Below the pieces are notes generated by a model. The model saw only the letters and a program-made list of their open reading frames with translations. It searched no databases and had not been told where the DNA came from. Shown one piece after another: positions 15,990-25,037 of a stretch of DNA of 64,000 nucleotides. The position numbers were made by a program, and so were the translations under genes. This DNA is from CALAED01 sp036555725. Its GTDB lineage: Bacteria > Actinomycetota > Actinomycetes > Streptosporangiales > Streptosporangiaceae. Position 1 is the stretch's first letter. Every line of letters starts with the position of its first letter. Location of the stretch: positions 62,001 through 126,000 of the forward strand of contig DATBKU010000018.1 of the NCBI GenBank assembly GCA_036555725.1. Direction: 5' to 3'.

Positions 15990-17565
15990 GCGCGCGCTGA
16001 TCAGCGTGTACGACAAGACCGGGCTGGTCGAGCTCGCCCAGGGCCTGCACAAGGCCGGCGTCGAGATCGTGTCCACCGGGTCGACCGCGGCGAAGATCGC
16101 GGACAGCGGCGTACCGGTGATGCGCGTCGAGAAGCTCACCGGCTTCCCCGAGTGCCTGGACGGCCGAGTCAAGACCCTGCACCCGAAGGTGCACGCGGGC
16201 CTGCTCGCCGACCGGCGCAAGGCCGATCACCTGCAACAACTCGAGGACCTCGACGTCCAGCCGTTCGACCTGCTGGTGTCCAACCTCTATCCGTTCGCCG
16301 AAACGGTCGCGTCCGGCGCGTCCCCCGACGAGTGCGTCGAGCAGATCGACATCGGCGGCCCGGCGATGATCCGGGCCGCGGCCAAGAACCACGCGTCGGT
16401 CGCGGTCGTCGTCGATCCCACCTCGTACGACGCAGCGCTGGAGGCCGTCCGCAACGGCGGGTTCACCCTCGAGGAGCGCCGCCGGCTGGCCGCCCGGGCC
16501 TACGCGCACACCGCCTCCTACGACGTCGCGGTCGCCTCATGGTTCGCCAACGTCCTGGCCCCGGACGAGGTGGCGACCGAGGCGCAGTGGGCCGACTTCC
16601 TCGGCGCCACATGGGAGCGCCAGGCCGTGCTGCGGTACGGCGAGAACCCGCACCAGCGGGCGGCGCTGTATCTTTCCGGCCCCCCGACGGGGGCCGACCC
16701 CCGCCAACACGATGACGGCCGGGGCGGGCTGGCCGCCGCCGAGCAGTTGCACGGCAAGGAGATGTCGTACAACAACTACGTCGACGCCGACGCCGCCCGG
16801 CGGTCCGCGTACGACTTCGCCGACCCCTGCGTGGCCATCATCAAGCACGCCAACCCGTGCGGGATCGCCGTCGGCGCCGACATCGCCGAGGCGCACCGCA
16901 AGGCGCACGCCTGCGACCCGGTGTCCGCCTTCGGCGGCGTGATCGCGACCAACCGTGAGGTGTCGGCGGCGATGGCCGAGCAGCTCGCCGAGATCTTCAC
17001 CGAGGTCGTCGTCGCGCCCGATTTCGACGACGCGGCACTGGAGATCTTCCGCCGCAAGAAGAACATCCGCCTGCTGCGCTGCCCGTCCGGCCCACAGAAC
17101 GTTGCCGAGTACCGCCGGATCGACGGTGGCCTGCTGTTGCAGACCACCGACCGCGTCAACGCGCCCGGCGACGACCCGGCGGCCTGGGAACTGAAGAACG
17201 GTACGGCCGCCGACGAGGAGACGCTGCGCGACCTGGCATTCGCCTGGCGGGCCTGCCGTTCGGTGAAGTCCAACGCGATCCTGCTGGCGGACGACCAGGC
17301 GACCGTGGGGGTCGGCATGGGGCAGGTCAACCGGGTCGACTCCGCCCGGCTGGCCGTCGCGCGGGCGGGCGAGCGGGCCGCCGCGGCCGTGGGCGCCTCG
17401 GACGCATTCTTCCCGTTCCCGGACGGCCTCGAGGTGCTGGCGGAGGCGGGCGTCCGCGCCGTCGTCGAGCCGGGCGGGTCGGTCCGCGACGAAGAGGTCA
17501 TCGCCGCCGCCCAGAACGCCGGGGTCACGCTCTACTTCACCGGCGTCCGGCACTTCTTCCACTGA
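15970..17565 (+). CDS. purH: Bifunctional AICAR transformylase/IMP cyclohydrolase
   Basis: Last two steps of IMP synthesis. 531 residues: an N-terminal IMP cyclohydrolase (MGS-like) domain (ALISVYDKTGLVELAQGL, STGSTAAKI, FPECLDGRVKTLHPKVHAGLL), then the AICAR transformylase domain with the conserved LRYGENPHQRAALY, CVAIIKHANPCGIAVG (catalytic Lys-His), ACRSVKSNAIL, and the C-terminal DAFFPFPDG and GGSVRDEEVI. It starts at a GTG inside the purN gene, with GGGGAG upstream. Confidence 0.97.
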   Translation: MSRTTIRRALISVYDKTGLVELAQGLHKAGVEIVSTGSTAAKIADSGVPVMRVEKLTGFPECLDGRVKTLHPKVHAGLLADRRKADHLQQLEDLDVQPFDLLVSNLYPFAETVASGASPDECVEQIDIGGPAMIRAAAKNHASVAVVVDPTSYDAALEAVRNGGFTLEERRRLAARAYAHTASYDVAVASWFANVLAPDEVATEAQWADFLGATWERQAVLRYGENPHQRAALYLSGPPTGADPRQHDDGRGGLAAAEQLHGKEMSYNNYVDADAARRSAYDFADPCVAIIKHANPCGIAVGADIAEAHRKAHACDPVSAFGGVIATNREVSAAMAEQLAEIFTEVVVAPDFDDAALEIFRRKKNIRLLRCPSGPQNVAEYRRIDGGLLLQTTDRVNAPGDDPAAWELKNGTAADEETLRDLAFAWRACRSVKSNAILLADDQATVGVGMGQVNRVDSARLAVARAGERAAAAVGASDAFFPFPDGLEVLAEAGVRAVVEPGGSVRDEEVIAAAQNAGVTLYFTGVRHFFH

Positions 17566-17659
17566 CGTACCGATCGCGCGTTTTTGCTGATCGGTGGCCG
17601 TTTTACGGTCGGAGATTGGTAGTCTCAGCGGGCGCCGTTCATCCGGAAGGGGGCCCCGA

Positions 17660-17839
17660 GTGGTCGATGCCATGCTCAATCTGCTCGCCCAGAGCTCGTC
17701 GTTCATGACCCACTTCGCGTCGCTCTTGGGGGTCGTCGGGGCCGTTCTGGGCGCGGTGCTCGCCTCGTACGCCAGCTGGCACCTGACCGACCGGTTGCTG
17801 GCCTGGCGGCAGCGCGCCAACCAGGAGGGCGCCGAGTAA
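17660..17839 (+). CDS. Small membrane protein of unknown function
   Basis: 59 residues, starting at a GTG with AAGGGGG eight bases upstream. One hydrophobic segment (MTHFASLLGVVGAVLGAVLASYASWHL, given its glycines probably a transmembrane helix) is followed by a basic amphipathic end (DRLLAWRQRANQEGAE). The next gene starts 34 bases downstream. I do not recognise a family. Confidence 0.55.
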   Translation: MVDAMLNLLAQSSSFMTHFASLLGVVGAVLGAVLASYASWHLTDRLLAWRQRANQEGAE

Positions 17840-17873
17840 CCTCGCGGGCGGCCCATCCGTCAGACTGGGCCCC

Positions 17874-19064
17874 ATGGACCTGACCAAACTGCGCGCCTGG
17901 TGGGCGCACAAGCAGGGTCTGGACGCCCCGGCCGCCGCAGCCGCACCCGCCGACGTGCTGGCCCGTACGGGCTGGGCGCGCTCGGTAGGAGGCGCGAACC
18001 CGTACTTCCAGCTGTTCAGCCGCGCCGGGATCGGCCGCGCGGAGGCCGACGAGGCCGTCGCCGGGCTGGCGATCCATGAGCTGCCCACGGCACGCGGCTG
18101 CACCTACGTGCTGCCCGCCGCCGACTACGCCGTGGGCCTCAAGGTCGGCGAGCACGCCCCGCTGGCCGACGTCGCCACGTGCGCGAAGCTCGGCGTGCCG
18201 CGCGCCGAGATCGACAAGCTCGCCGAGCGGGTCGTCGCCGCGCTGGAGGCGTCCGCCGGGCCGCTCGACCCGCGGCAGCTCAAGGACGTCCTCGGCGACG
18301 CCGTCCGCAACCTCGGCGAGGCGGGCAAGAAGAAGGGCGTCTCGACGACGCTGCCGGTCGCCCTCGGGCTGCTGCAGGCGGCCGGGGAGATCCGCCGGGT
18401 GCCGGTCAACGGGCGGATCGATCAGCAGAAGTACTCCTACGTCCGGTGGTCGCCGCCCGGCCCGTCGCTCGACCTCGCCGCGGCCAGAGCCGAGCTGGCC
18501 CGGCGCTACTGGTCCTGGACCGGCGGTGCCTCGCTCGCGCACTTCCGCTGGTTCTCGGCGCTCACCGTCAAGGACGCGGCGGCGGCCGTCGAACCGCTGG
18601 GTCTGGTGCCGCTCGACGACGATCTGCTCGCGCTGCCCGAGGACGCCAAGGCCTACGCCGACTTCACGCCCCCGCCCGCCCCGTCGTACACGCTGGTGGC
18701 CTGGCTCGACGGGCTGACACTGCTGCGCCGCGACCTGACCTCCGTACTCGACCCGGCCGACGCCGAGCGCGCGCTGCCCGCCGTACTCAGCAAGAAGCGG
18801 CTCGGCGAGCTCGCCGACCTGCCCGCGCAGGGCATCTTCGACCGCGGGCGGCTCGCCGGGCTGTGGGAGTACGACGTCGACGAGGGCGCGATCGCCTGGG
18901 CCGCGTTCGGGCCCGCCGACGACGCGCTGCGCGCCGCCGTCGCGCGTACGGAGGAGTTCACACGAGATCAGCTCGGCGACGCCAAGGGCAGTAGTCAAGA
19001 CAATCCCAGCAGGCGGAAGCCCCGGATCGACGCGATCCGCGAGCTGGCAGACTTGACGGCGTGA
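17874..19064 (+). CDS. AlkZ-like winged-helix protein (HTH_42 / DUF1006 family)
   Basis: 396 residues of the winged-helix family that includes the DNA glycosylases AlkZ and YcaQ. Typical features are the N-terminal helical region (LRAWWAHKQGLD), NPYFQLFSRAGI, and the tandem winged-helix segments through SYVRW and AHFRWFSALTVKDA. Known AlkZ enzymes use a QxQ motif to remove alkylated or crosslinked bases; I see only one Gln at the corresponding place (YFQLF), so glycosylase activity is uncertain. Its last four bases overlap folD (GTGA). Confidence 0.75.
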   Translation: MDLTKLRAWWAHKQGLDAPAAAAAPADVLARTGWARSVGGANPYFQLFSRAGIGRAEADEAVAGLAIHELPTARGCTYVLPAADYAVGLKVGEHAPLADVATCAKLGVPRAEIDKLAERVVAALEASAGPLDPRQLKDVLGDAVRNLGEAGKKKGVSTTLPVALGLLQAAGEIRRVPVNGRIDQQKYSYVRWSPPGPSLDLAAARAELARRYWSWTGGASLAHFRWFSALTVKDAAAAVEPLGLVPLDDDLLALPEDAKAYADFTPPPAPSYTLVAWLDGLTLLRRDLTSVLDPADAERALPAVLSKKRLGELADLPAQGIFDRGRLAGLWEYDVDEGAIAWAAFGPADDALRAAVARTEEFTRDQLGDAKGSSQDNPSRRKPRIDAIRELADLTA

Positions 19065-19906
19065 CGGCACAGATTCTGGACGGCAAGGCCACCGCGGCGG
19101 CGATCCGCAGCGAACTGAAGCAGCGCATCGCGGCCCTGCGCGAGCGCGGTGTCGCGGTCGGGCTCGGGACCGTGCTGGTGGGCGACGACCCGGGCAGCCA
19201 CGCGTACGTCAACCTGAAGCATCGCGACTGCGCCGAGGTCGGCATCGCGAGTATCCGGCGCGACCTGCCCGCCGACGCCACTCAAGGCGACGTCGAGCAG
19301 ACCGTCGCCGAGCTCAACGCCGACCCGGCCTGCACGGGTTACATCGTGCAGCTGCCGCTGCCGGACGGCCTCGACGAGCAGCGCGTGCTGGAGCGGATCG
19401 ACCCGGCCAAGGACGCCGACGGCCTGCACCCGGTCAATCTCGGGCGGCTCGTCCTCATGCAGCCGGGGCCGCTACCCTGCACGCCGCTCGGCATCGTGGA
19501 GCTGCTGCGCCGGTTCGACGTCCCGATACGGGGCGCCGACGTGACCGTCATCGGGCGCGGCATCACCGTCGGCCGGTCGCTCGGCCTGCTGCTCACGCGA
19601 CGCACCGAGAACGCGACCGTGACGCTCTGCCATACCGGCACGAAGGATCTGGCCGCGCATACGAGGAACGCCGACATCGTCGTGGCGGCCGCCGGCTCAC
19701 CGGGCCTGGTCACCGCCGACATGATCAAGCCGGGCGCGACCGTGCTCGACGTCGGCGTCTCGCGAGTCAATGGAAAGCTGGCCGGCGACGTGGCCCTCGA
19801 TGTCGCCGAGGTCGCCGGCTGGGTCGCCCCCAACCCCGGCGGCGTCGGGCCGATGACCCGCGCCATGCTGTTGTCCAACGTCGTGGCGGCCGCCGAGCGC
19901 GGCTAA
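19061..19906 (+). CDS. folD: Methylene-THF dehydrogenase/cyclohydrolase
   Basis: A 281-residue bifunctional enzyme interconverting 5,10-methylene-, methenyl- and 10-formyl-THF, and so supplying the formyl donor for purN and purH nearby. Seen: VLVGDDPGSHAYVNLKHRDC (the catalytic Lys is in the YxxxK pattern YVNLK), GYIVQLPLPDGLDEQRVL, and the NADP loop VIGRGITVGRSLGLLL. The usual P(S)GRSxxVGxP pattern is GRGITVGRSLG here, with V/T changes. It ends with APNPGGVGPMTRAMLL. It starts by GTGA overlap with the AlkZ-like gene. Repeat B begins in its stop codon. Confidence 0.95.
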   Translation: MTAQILDGKATAAAIRSELKQRIAALRERGVAVGLGTVLVGDDPGSHAYVNLKHRDCAEVGIASIRRDLPADATQGDVEQTVAELNADPACTGYIVQLPLPDGLDEQRVLERIDPAKDADGLHPVNLGRLVLMQPGPLPCTPLGIVELLRRFDVPIRGADVTVIGRGITVGRSLGLLLTRRTENATVTLCHTGTKDLAAHTRNADIVVAAAGSPGLVTADMIKPGATVLDVGVSRVNGKLAGDVALDVAEVAGWVAPNPGGVGPMTRAMLLSNVVAAAERG

Positions 19907-19977
19907 GGCCTGCTTCATAGGCCGCTGTCCTACTGCGCGTCGCCGCTCGCGACGGACGGGGCCCATGAAGCAGGCCT
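19906..19977. repeat. Palindromic dispersed repeat, copy B (complete)
   Basis: 72 bases with perfect 13-base inverted ends (AGGCCTGCTTCAT at 19906, ATGAAGCAGGCCT at 19965) and the 14-base core TGTCCTACTGCGCG at 19926-19939. A second inner palindrome (CGTCGCCGCTCGCGACG region) follows the core. It starts at the last base of the folD stop codon and lies between convergent genes, so it may also be their terminator. Confidence 0.85.
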
Positions 19978-20042
19978 ACAGTTTGATCATGCGGCGATTC
20001 CGCTGTCCCGTGGGAACCGCCGCCTGATCAGGACGGCATGGA

Positions 20043-20750
20043 TCAGCTGGCGCGGCGGCCGGTGACCTGAGGTGGCCGGGTCGAGCTCGTCGGGTGGCCC
20101 GGGCCCGGGCCGCGCACCTCACCCGAAGGACGGCCGTCCGCCGGGTTGCGGCTCTGTGGCGGGACGTGCACCGGCGGCAGCGGCCGCACGAGCCCCATGG
20201 CGATGACCTCGTTGGCCAGCCGGGTACGCCGGTTGGGCCCCTCGGGAATCCGGAACTTCTGGTACAGCCGCAGTAGGTGCTGCTTGACCGCCGCTTCGGT
20301 GACCACGAGATCCTGCGCGATCTCGCGGGCGGTCGCCGGTGCGACGAACGCCTCGTCGGACAACGCCGGACGGCACAGCGAGGTCAATACGTCGACCTCG
20401 CGGCGCGTGAGTTCCGGGGCGACGGCCCGGCGCACCTCGACGTCGGGGTCCACGTCCTCTCTCGGGATGCCGCCCATGCGGCACCGCGCGGTACCGAAGC
20501 TGACGACGTCGCCGTCTTCGAGGACGCGGCGGGCGATGGGGCGCCCGTTGACTCGGGTTCCGTTGCGGGACAGGCCCATGTCGACGATGTAGACGTAGGG
20601 CCCGCGACGAACGATCTCGGCGTGCAAGCGGGAAACACTTGGGTCGTCGAGCCGGATGTCGACACCTCGCCCACGGCCGATGGTCGTGACATCGGGGCGT
20701 AGCGGCAGCACCATGCCGCTGTCCTCGATCCGGATGAACGGCGCCTCCAC
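20043..20750 (-). CDS. FHA-domain protein with C-terminal LuxR-like HTH
   Basis: 235 residues. The N-terminal forkhead-associated domain (about residues 20-90) keeps the phosphothreonine-binding residues: G25-R26, S40xxH43 and the SRNG at 61-64. The segment 113-168 (ELTRREVDVLTSL ... ATAREIAQDLVVTEAAVKQHLLRLYQKFRI) reads as a LuxR/GerE-type HTH: the conserved LTxRE at the start and the recognition helix AAVKQHL. A Pro/Gly/Arg-rich tail follows. A protein of this shape could couple Ser/Thr kinase signalling to transcription. The GTG at 20750 has GGGAGG six bases before it. It is divergent from the DUF3017 gene, with inverted repeats between them. Confidence 0.85.
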   Translation of the reverse strand: MEAPFIRIEDSGMVLPLRPDVTTIGRGRGVDIRLDDPSVSRLHAEIVRRGPYVYIVDMGLSRNGTRVNGRPIARRVLEDGDVVSFGTARCRMGGIPREDVDPDVEVRRAVAPELTRREVDVLTSLCRPALSDEAFVAPATAREIAQDLVVTEAAVKQHLLRLYQKFRIPEGPNRRTRLANEVIAMGLVRPLPPVHVPPQSRNPADGRPSGEVRGPGPGHPTSSTRPPQVTGRRAS

Positions 20751-20810
20751 GGCAGTCCTCCCAGCTAGTTAGCGACCCCTGACTGCGGGGTTACCCGGGC
20801 GTGCCACTGT

Positions 20811-20835
20811 CTCACCCTCCTACTGGTGAGTAGGA
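20811..20835. promoter_or_regulatory. Two overlapping inverted repeats between the FHA-HTH and DUF3017 genes
   Basis: CTCACC (20811-20816) pairs with GGTGAG (20825-20830), and TCCTAC (20818-20823) pairs with GTAGGA (20830-20835). They lie 61-85 bases before the FHA-HTH gene start and about 90 bases before DUF3017. A candidate operator for the divergently transcribed regulator. Confidence 0.4.
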
Positions 20836-20926
20836 CCCGGCGCCACAAGGGCTTTGGCGCTTCCCGGCTACACTCGTCGCCGAAGGCGGCACCGGCCGTG
20901 CGCGCGCTTACCGAGCGAAGTGGGGG

Positions 20927-21325
20927 GTGACCAGCGTGGATGCTCAGCCGGAACCCCCGCCGTCGGCCGGCAGGCCGCCCCGACCACGGCACGCCGCGAC
21001 GGCGCGGCAGCCAGTCGCCGGTCCGCCGCCGTCCGGACGCCGGCCGCCCTGGGACCGGACGGGCACGCCGCGCCGGCTCCGGCAGTTCCCCTACGCCATC
21101 GTGCTGTGCGGGGTGGCGGTGGGATTGGCCGTGGTGGCGACCGGTCATTTCAAAAAGGGCTCGCTGGTGGTGGGCATCGCGGTGCTGTTCGGCGCGCTGG
21201 CCCGCCTGGTGCTGCCGGAGGGCCAGGCCGGCCTCCTCGCCTCCCGCAAGCGCGCCTTCGACGTGCTGATCCTGGTCGCCTTCGCCCTCGCCATCACCGC
21301 CGTGGCGTACGTCGTCAAGCCCTGA
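20927..21325 (+). CDS. DUF3017 small membrane protein
   Basis: 132 residues: a Pro/Arg-rich cytoplasmic N-terminus (about 1-55), then three hydrophobic segments (FPYAIVLCGVAVGLAVVAT, GSLVVGIAVLFGALARLVL, FDVLILVAFALAITAVAYVV). In actinomycetes DUF3017 genes commonly lie near folD and mdh/icd, as here. The GTG start at 20927 comes right after a GGGGGG run, with CGAAGTGG as the weak ribosome site. Function unknown. Confidence 0.8.
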   Translation: MTSVDAQPEPPPSAGRPPRPRHAATARQPVAGPPPSGRRPPWDRTGTPRRLRQFPYAIVLCGVAVGLAVVATGHFKKGSLVVGIAVLFGALARLVLPEGQAGLLASRKRAFDVLILVAFALAITAVAYVVKP

Positions 21326-21341
21326 CCTGTACGCGGTGGTC

Positions 21342-21368
21342 TGGACCTTTCCTACGCTCCGCTAGCCT
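21342..21368 (+). promoter_or_regulatory. Possible promoter of icd
   Basis: TGGACC (21342) and TAGCCT (21363) are separated by 15 bases, a little short for a housekeeping sigma promoter (TTGACN, 16-18 bases, TANNNT). The transcript would have a leader of about 65 bases before the icd ATG. The same TAGCCTGA lies upstream of mdh (33440). Confidence 0.3.
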
Positions 21369-21436
21369 GAATGGCGAGCCTTACGAAGGACTGCTGCACC
21401 AAGCGCGATGACGCGGCACGAAGGGACAGCTACAGC

Positions 21437-22654
21437 ATGCCCAAGATCAAGGTAACGGGGCCGGTCGTCGAACTCGACGGCGACGAGATGACCCGGATCA
21501 TCTGGCAATTCATCAAGGACCAGCTGATCCTGCCGTACCTGGACATCGATCTGAGGTACTACGACCTCGGCATCGAGAACCGCGACGCGACCGATGACCA
21601 GGTCACTGTCGACGCGGCGAACGCCATCAAGCAGTACGGCGTCGGCGTGAAATGCGCGACCATCACCCCCGACGAGGCCCGCGTCGAGGAGTTCAGCCTC
21701 AAGCGGATGTACCGCTCGCCCAATGGAACGATCCGGAACATCCTCGGCGGCGTCGTGTTCCGCGAGCCGATCGTGGCCCGCAACATCCCCCGCCTCGTGC
21801 CCGGCTGGGTCAAGCCGATCATCATCGGCCGTCACGCGCACGGCGACCAGTACCGCGCCACCGACTTCGTGGTGCCCGGCCCCGGCACGGTGACGATCTC
21901 GTACGTCCCGGACAACGGCGGTTCGCCGATCGAGCTGGAGGTCGCCAAGTTCCCCGGCGGCGGCATCGCCATGGGCATGTACAACTTCGACGACTCGATC
22001 CGCGACTTCGCCCGCGCCACGATGCGGTACGCGCTCGGCCGCCGGCTGCCGCTGTACCTGTCGACGAAGAACACGATTCTCAAGGCGTACGACGGCCGGT
22101 TCAAGGACCTGTTCGCCGAGATCTTCGAGTCGGAGTTCAAGGCCGACTTCGAGCAGGCCGGCATCACCTACGAGCACCGGCTGATCGACGACATGGTCGC
22201 CCAGGCGCTCAAGTGGGAGGGCGGCTTCGTCTGGGCCTGCAAGAACTATGACGGCGACGTGCAGTCCGACGTCGTGGCGCAGGGCTTCGGCTCGCTCGGC
22301 CTGATGACCAGCGTGCTGATGACCCCAGACGGCAAGACCGTCGAGGCCGAGGCGGCGCACGGCACGGTGACCAGGCACTTCCGCCAGCACCAGCAGGGCA
22401 ACCCGACCTCGACCAATCCGATCGCGTCGATCTTCGCCTGGACCCGCGGCATCGCACATCGTGGGCAGCTCGACGGCACGCCCACGGTCACCGACTTCGC
22501 CACCAAGCTGGAGCAGGTCTGCGTCGAGACCGTCGAGAGCGGGCAGATGACGAAGGACCTGGCGTTGCTCGTCGGCGGCGACCAGGGCTGGCTGACCACG
22601 CAGGAGTTCCTGCAGGCCCTGGACGAGAACCTGAAGAAGAAGATGGCCCTCTAG
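21437..22654 (+). CDS. icd: NADP-dependent isocitrate dehydrogenase (eukaryote-like type)
   Basis: 405-residue homodimer-type IDH: isocitrate + NADP to 2-oxoglutarate + CO2 + NADPH. The N-terminus MPKIKVTGPVVELDGDEMTR is the form found in type II (eukaryote-like) IDHs. The decarboxylase signature is NYDGDVQSDVVAQGFGSLG, and AEAAHGTVTRHFRQ carries the NADP 2'-phosphate contact region. It is unlike the monomeric IDH used by many other actinomycetes. The ATG at 21437 is chosen because the conserved N-terminus starts there; a ribosome site AAGGGA lies 10 bases upstream. Confidence 0.96.
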   Translation: MPKIKVTGPVVELDGDEMTRIIWQFIKDQLILPYLDIDLRYYDLGIENRDATDDQVTVDAANAIKQYGVGVKCATITPDEARVEEFSLKRMYRSPNGTIRNILGGVVFREPIVARNIPRLVPGWVKPIIIGRHAHGDQYRATDFVVPGPGTVTISYVPDNGGSPIELEVAKFPGGGIAMGMYNFDDSIRDFARATMRYALGRRLPLYLSTKNTILKAYDGRFKDLFAEIFESEFKADFEQAGITYEHRLIDDMVAQALKWEGGFVWACKNYDGDVQSDVVAQGFGSLGLMTSVLMTPDGKTVEAEAAHGTVTRHFRQHQQGNPTSTNPIASIFAWTRGIAHRGQLDGTPTVTDFATKLEQVCVETVESGQMTKDLALLVGGDQGWLTTQEFLQALDENLKKKMAL

Positions 22655-22664
22655 GACCTCCTTC

Positions 22665-23645
22665 TCACACCGTGATGGTCCGGCCGACGCCGGCCGCACG
22701 GGCCTGTTCGACGATGGCGGCGGCGGCCGCGGTGTCCTGGATGCCGAGCCCGACGCTGTTGTAGAAGACGATGTCGTCGGGCGACCGGCGGGCTGTGCCG
22801 CGTCCGGCGACGACCGAGCCGAGCGGGATGAGCTCGGCCTCGGTCAGGCTCCCCGCCGCGAGGGCGGCCACCACGGGCCCGGCCTGTTCGCGCGCGGTGG
22901 CCGGGTCGTCCACCATGACGGCCGCCGCGCGCGTGAGCAGGTCGACGTCCACCTCCGTACGGTCGGGAGCGAACGAGCCGACGCTCACCACGGTGCATCC
23001 GGGGTTAAGCCAGGCGCCGTGGACCACCGGAGCCTTGCTCGTCGTACACGTGGCCACGATGTCGGCGGCACCGACGGCCGCCTTGGCCGTGTCGGCGGCT
23101 ACCGGGATGCCGAGCTCCGAGGCCAGCTCCGTGGCCATGTCCGTGGCGGCTTCGGTACTGCGGCCGCAGATCCGTACCTCCGCGATCGGTCGTACCGCGG
23201 CGATGGCCCGGACGTGTGCGCGGGCCTGGACGCCGGTGCCGATGACGGCGAGCCTGGCGGCGTCCGGCGGGGCGAGATGGTCGACCGCGACCGCGCTGGC
23301 CGCGGCGGTACGGAGCGTCGTGACCGCCTCGCCCTCGATGATCGCGATTGGCCGGCCATCGGCACGGTCCTGCACGATGATCAACGCGGACACGCTCGGC
23401 AGGCCCCGCTCGGCGTTGCCGGGGTGGACGCTGCCGAACTTGGCGACGGTGCCGGTGCCCGGCAGCCGGGAGACGTAGCAGAACGCGACGTCGTCCGGGC
23501 CGGGACCGGGCAGCAGCAGCCGCGGCGCCAGCCGGGCCTCGCCGCTGCCCAGGGCGGCGAAAGCCGCGCGCTGCGACTCGATGGCCGCGGGAAGATCGAA
23601 CACCGCCTCGACGTCGGCCGCGCCGAGCAACAAAATCTCGCTCAT
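22665..23645 (-). CDS. Ornithine cyclodeaminase / mu-crystallin family protein
   Basis: 326 residues with the family layout: an N-terminal substrate domain (PGTGTVAKFGSVHPGN with the conserved Lys), an NAD-binding core (AVIGTGVQARAHVRAI), and SVGSFAPDRTEVD in place of the typical GSxxPxxxE. Members deaminate ornithine to proline, reduce cyclic imines, or make amino acids such as alanine. The exact reaction cannot be read. The ATG start is at 23645. It is divergent from the amino acid ABC transporter operon, with about 140 bases shared; an amino acid metabolic role fits. Confidence 0.85.
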   Translation of the reverse strand: MSEILLLGAADVEAVFDLPAAIESQRAAFAALGSGEARLAPRLLLPGPGPDDVAFCYVSRLPGTGTVAKFGSVHPGNAERGLPSVSALIIVQDRADGRPIAIIEGEAVTTLRTAAASAVAVDHLAPPDAARLAVIGTGVQARAHVRAIAAVRPIAEVRICGRSTEAATDMATELASELGIPVAADTAKAAVGAADIVATCTTSKAPVVHGAWLNPGCTVVSVGSFAPDRTEVDVDLLTRAAAVMVDDPATAREQAGPVVAALAAGSLTEAELIPLGSVVAGRGTARRSPDDIVFYNSVGLGIQDTAAAAAIVEQARAAGVGRTITV

Positions 23646-23785
23646 GCCGGAAGCGTAGGCAGGTCTTATCGATCTCCATCCGAGATCGCGCAGTTCTTGT
23701 TTTGACGTTGTCTTGGCGGGACGCTGTTCGCGTCACTGCCCTTCCGGCAAAGCAGTTGCCCCCTCCTGCGACCGGAGTCGTCATC

Positions 23786-25030
23786 ATGTCGAAGCCCCGC
23801 CCAGTCTCAACGCACCCGTCACCGTCGTCGCACCGGTTCCCGCGAACGTTCGCCACCGCCTGCTGCCTCGCCGTCGTGATCGCGTCCCTCGCGGCCTGCG
23901 GCTCGAACGGCTCCAGCTCCGGCGGATCGAGTGGCGGATCGGGGGACATCAAGATCGGTGTGCCCGTACCGCTGACCGGCGACTCGGCGTCCGCCGGCCA
24001 GGACATCCTCGCCGCCGCCAGGGTCGCCGCCGACGAGGTCAACGCGGCCGGCGGGGTCAACGGCCGCAAGATCAAGCTGATCGAGGGCGACGACGCCTGC
24101 ACCGCCCAGCAGGGCGCCCAGGTCGCCCAGAAGCTGCTCAACAGCGGGGTCGTCGCCGTCGCCGGCGGCTACTGCTCCACCGCCGCGGTCCCCGCGGTGC
24201 CGATCTTCGGGCGCCGCAACGTCCCGTTCATCCTCGACGCGTCCACCAACCCGGTGCTGACCGAGACCGGCGCCGGCAAGGTGTTCCGCACCTGCGGCCG
24301 CGACGACAAGCAGGGCCTGTTCGCCGCCAAGTACATGACCGAGCAGCTCAAGGCGAAGCGGATCGCGCTGTTGCACGACAACACGACGTACGCCAAGGGG
24401 CTCGCCGAGGCCGCCCAGACCTCGATCAAGCAGGCCGGCACGGCACAGGTGGTCTACTTCGACGCCCTGCAGCCCGGCCAGTCCGACTACACGCCGGTGC
24501 TCACCAAGATCGCGTCGACCAAGCCGGACGTGTTGTACTTCACCGGCTACTTCGCCGAGGCCGGACTGCTAGTGAAGCAGCACAAGCAACTCGGGCAGAA
24601 GTTCGCCCTCATGGGCGGCGACGCCACGACCGACGCCACCGTCGTCAAGACGGCCGGCTCGGCGGCCGAGGGCTACACCGCGACGACCGCGCCCCTGGCC
24701 AAGGACCTGCCGAGTGCCTCCGGCTTCGTCAGCACCTTCAAGGCCAAGGCGGGCGCCGACCCCGGCCCGTTCTCCGTCTACGAATACGACGCCATCAAGG
24801 TCCTCGCGAAGGCCATCGGCGATGCCAAGTCGGTCGACGGCGAGGAGATCATCAAGGCGCTGCACAACATCAAGAACTACCCCGGCATCACCGGCTCGAT
24901 CAGCTTCGACGCCAAGGGCGACCGCACCGGCCTGATCTACATCACGGTGCAGGTCAAGGACGGCGCCTTCACCGGCTACAAGAAGCTGAACGACGCCGGA
25001 AACCAGTGGGTCGACGTCAAGGCCGCCTGA
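23786..25030 (+). CDS. Branched-chain amino acid-type ABC substrate-binding lipoprotein
   Basis: 414-residue lipoprotein: signal peptide with lipobox LAAC (Cys38), a Ser/Gly linker, then a periplasmic binding protein fold of the LivK/amide-binding class (DIKIGVPVPLTGDSASAGQDI, AGGYCSTAAVPAVPIFG, FEARC-like ending YKKLNDAGNQWV). It delivers its ligand to the LivH/LivM/LivG/LivF proteins encoded next. Ligands of this class are branched-chain amino acids, amides or urea; the sequence does not choose. The ATG at 23786 is preceded by GGAG. Confidence 0.92.
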   Translation: MSKPRPVSTHPSPSSHRFPRTFATACCLAVVIASLAACGSNGSSSGGSSGGSGDIKIGVPVPLTGDSASAGQDILAAARVAADEVNAAGGVNGRKIKLIEGDDACTAQQGAQVAQKLLNSGVVAVAGGYCSTAAVPAVPIFGRRNVPFILDASTNPVLTETGAGKVFRTCGRDDKQGLFAAKYMTEQLKAKRIALLHDNTTYAKGLAEAAQTSIKQAGTAQVVYFDALQPGQSDYTPVLTKIASTKPDVLYFTGYFAEAGLLVKQHKQLGQKFALMGGDATTDATVVKTAGSAAEGYTATTAPLAKDLPSASGFVSTFKAKAGADPGPFSVYEYDAIKVLAKAIGDAKSVDGEEIIKALHNIKNYPGITGSISFDAKGDRTGLIYITVQVKDGAFTGYKKLNDAGNQWVDVKAA

Positions 25031-25037
25031 CCCGGGC

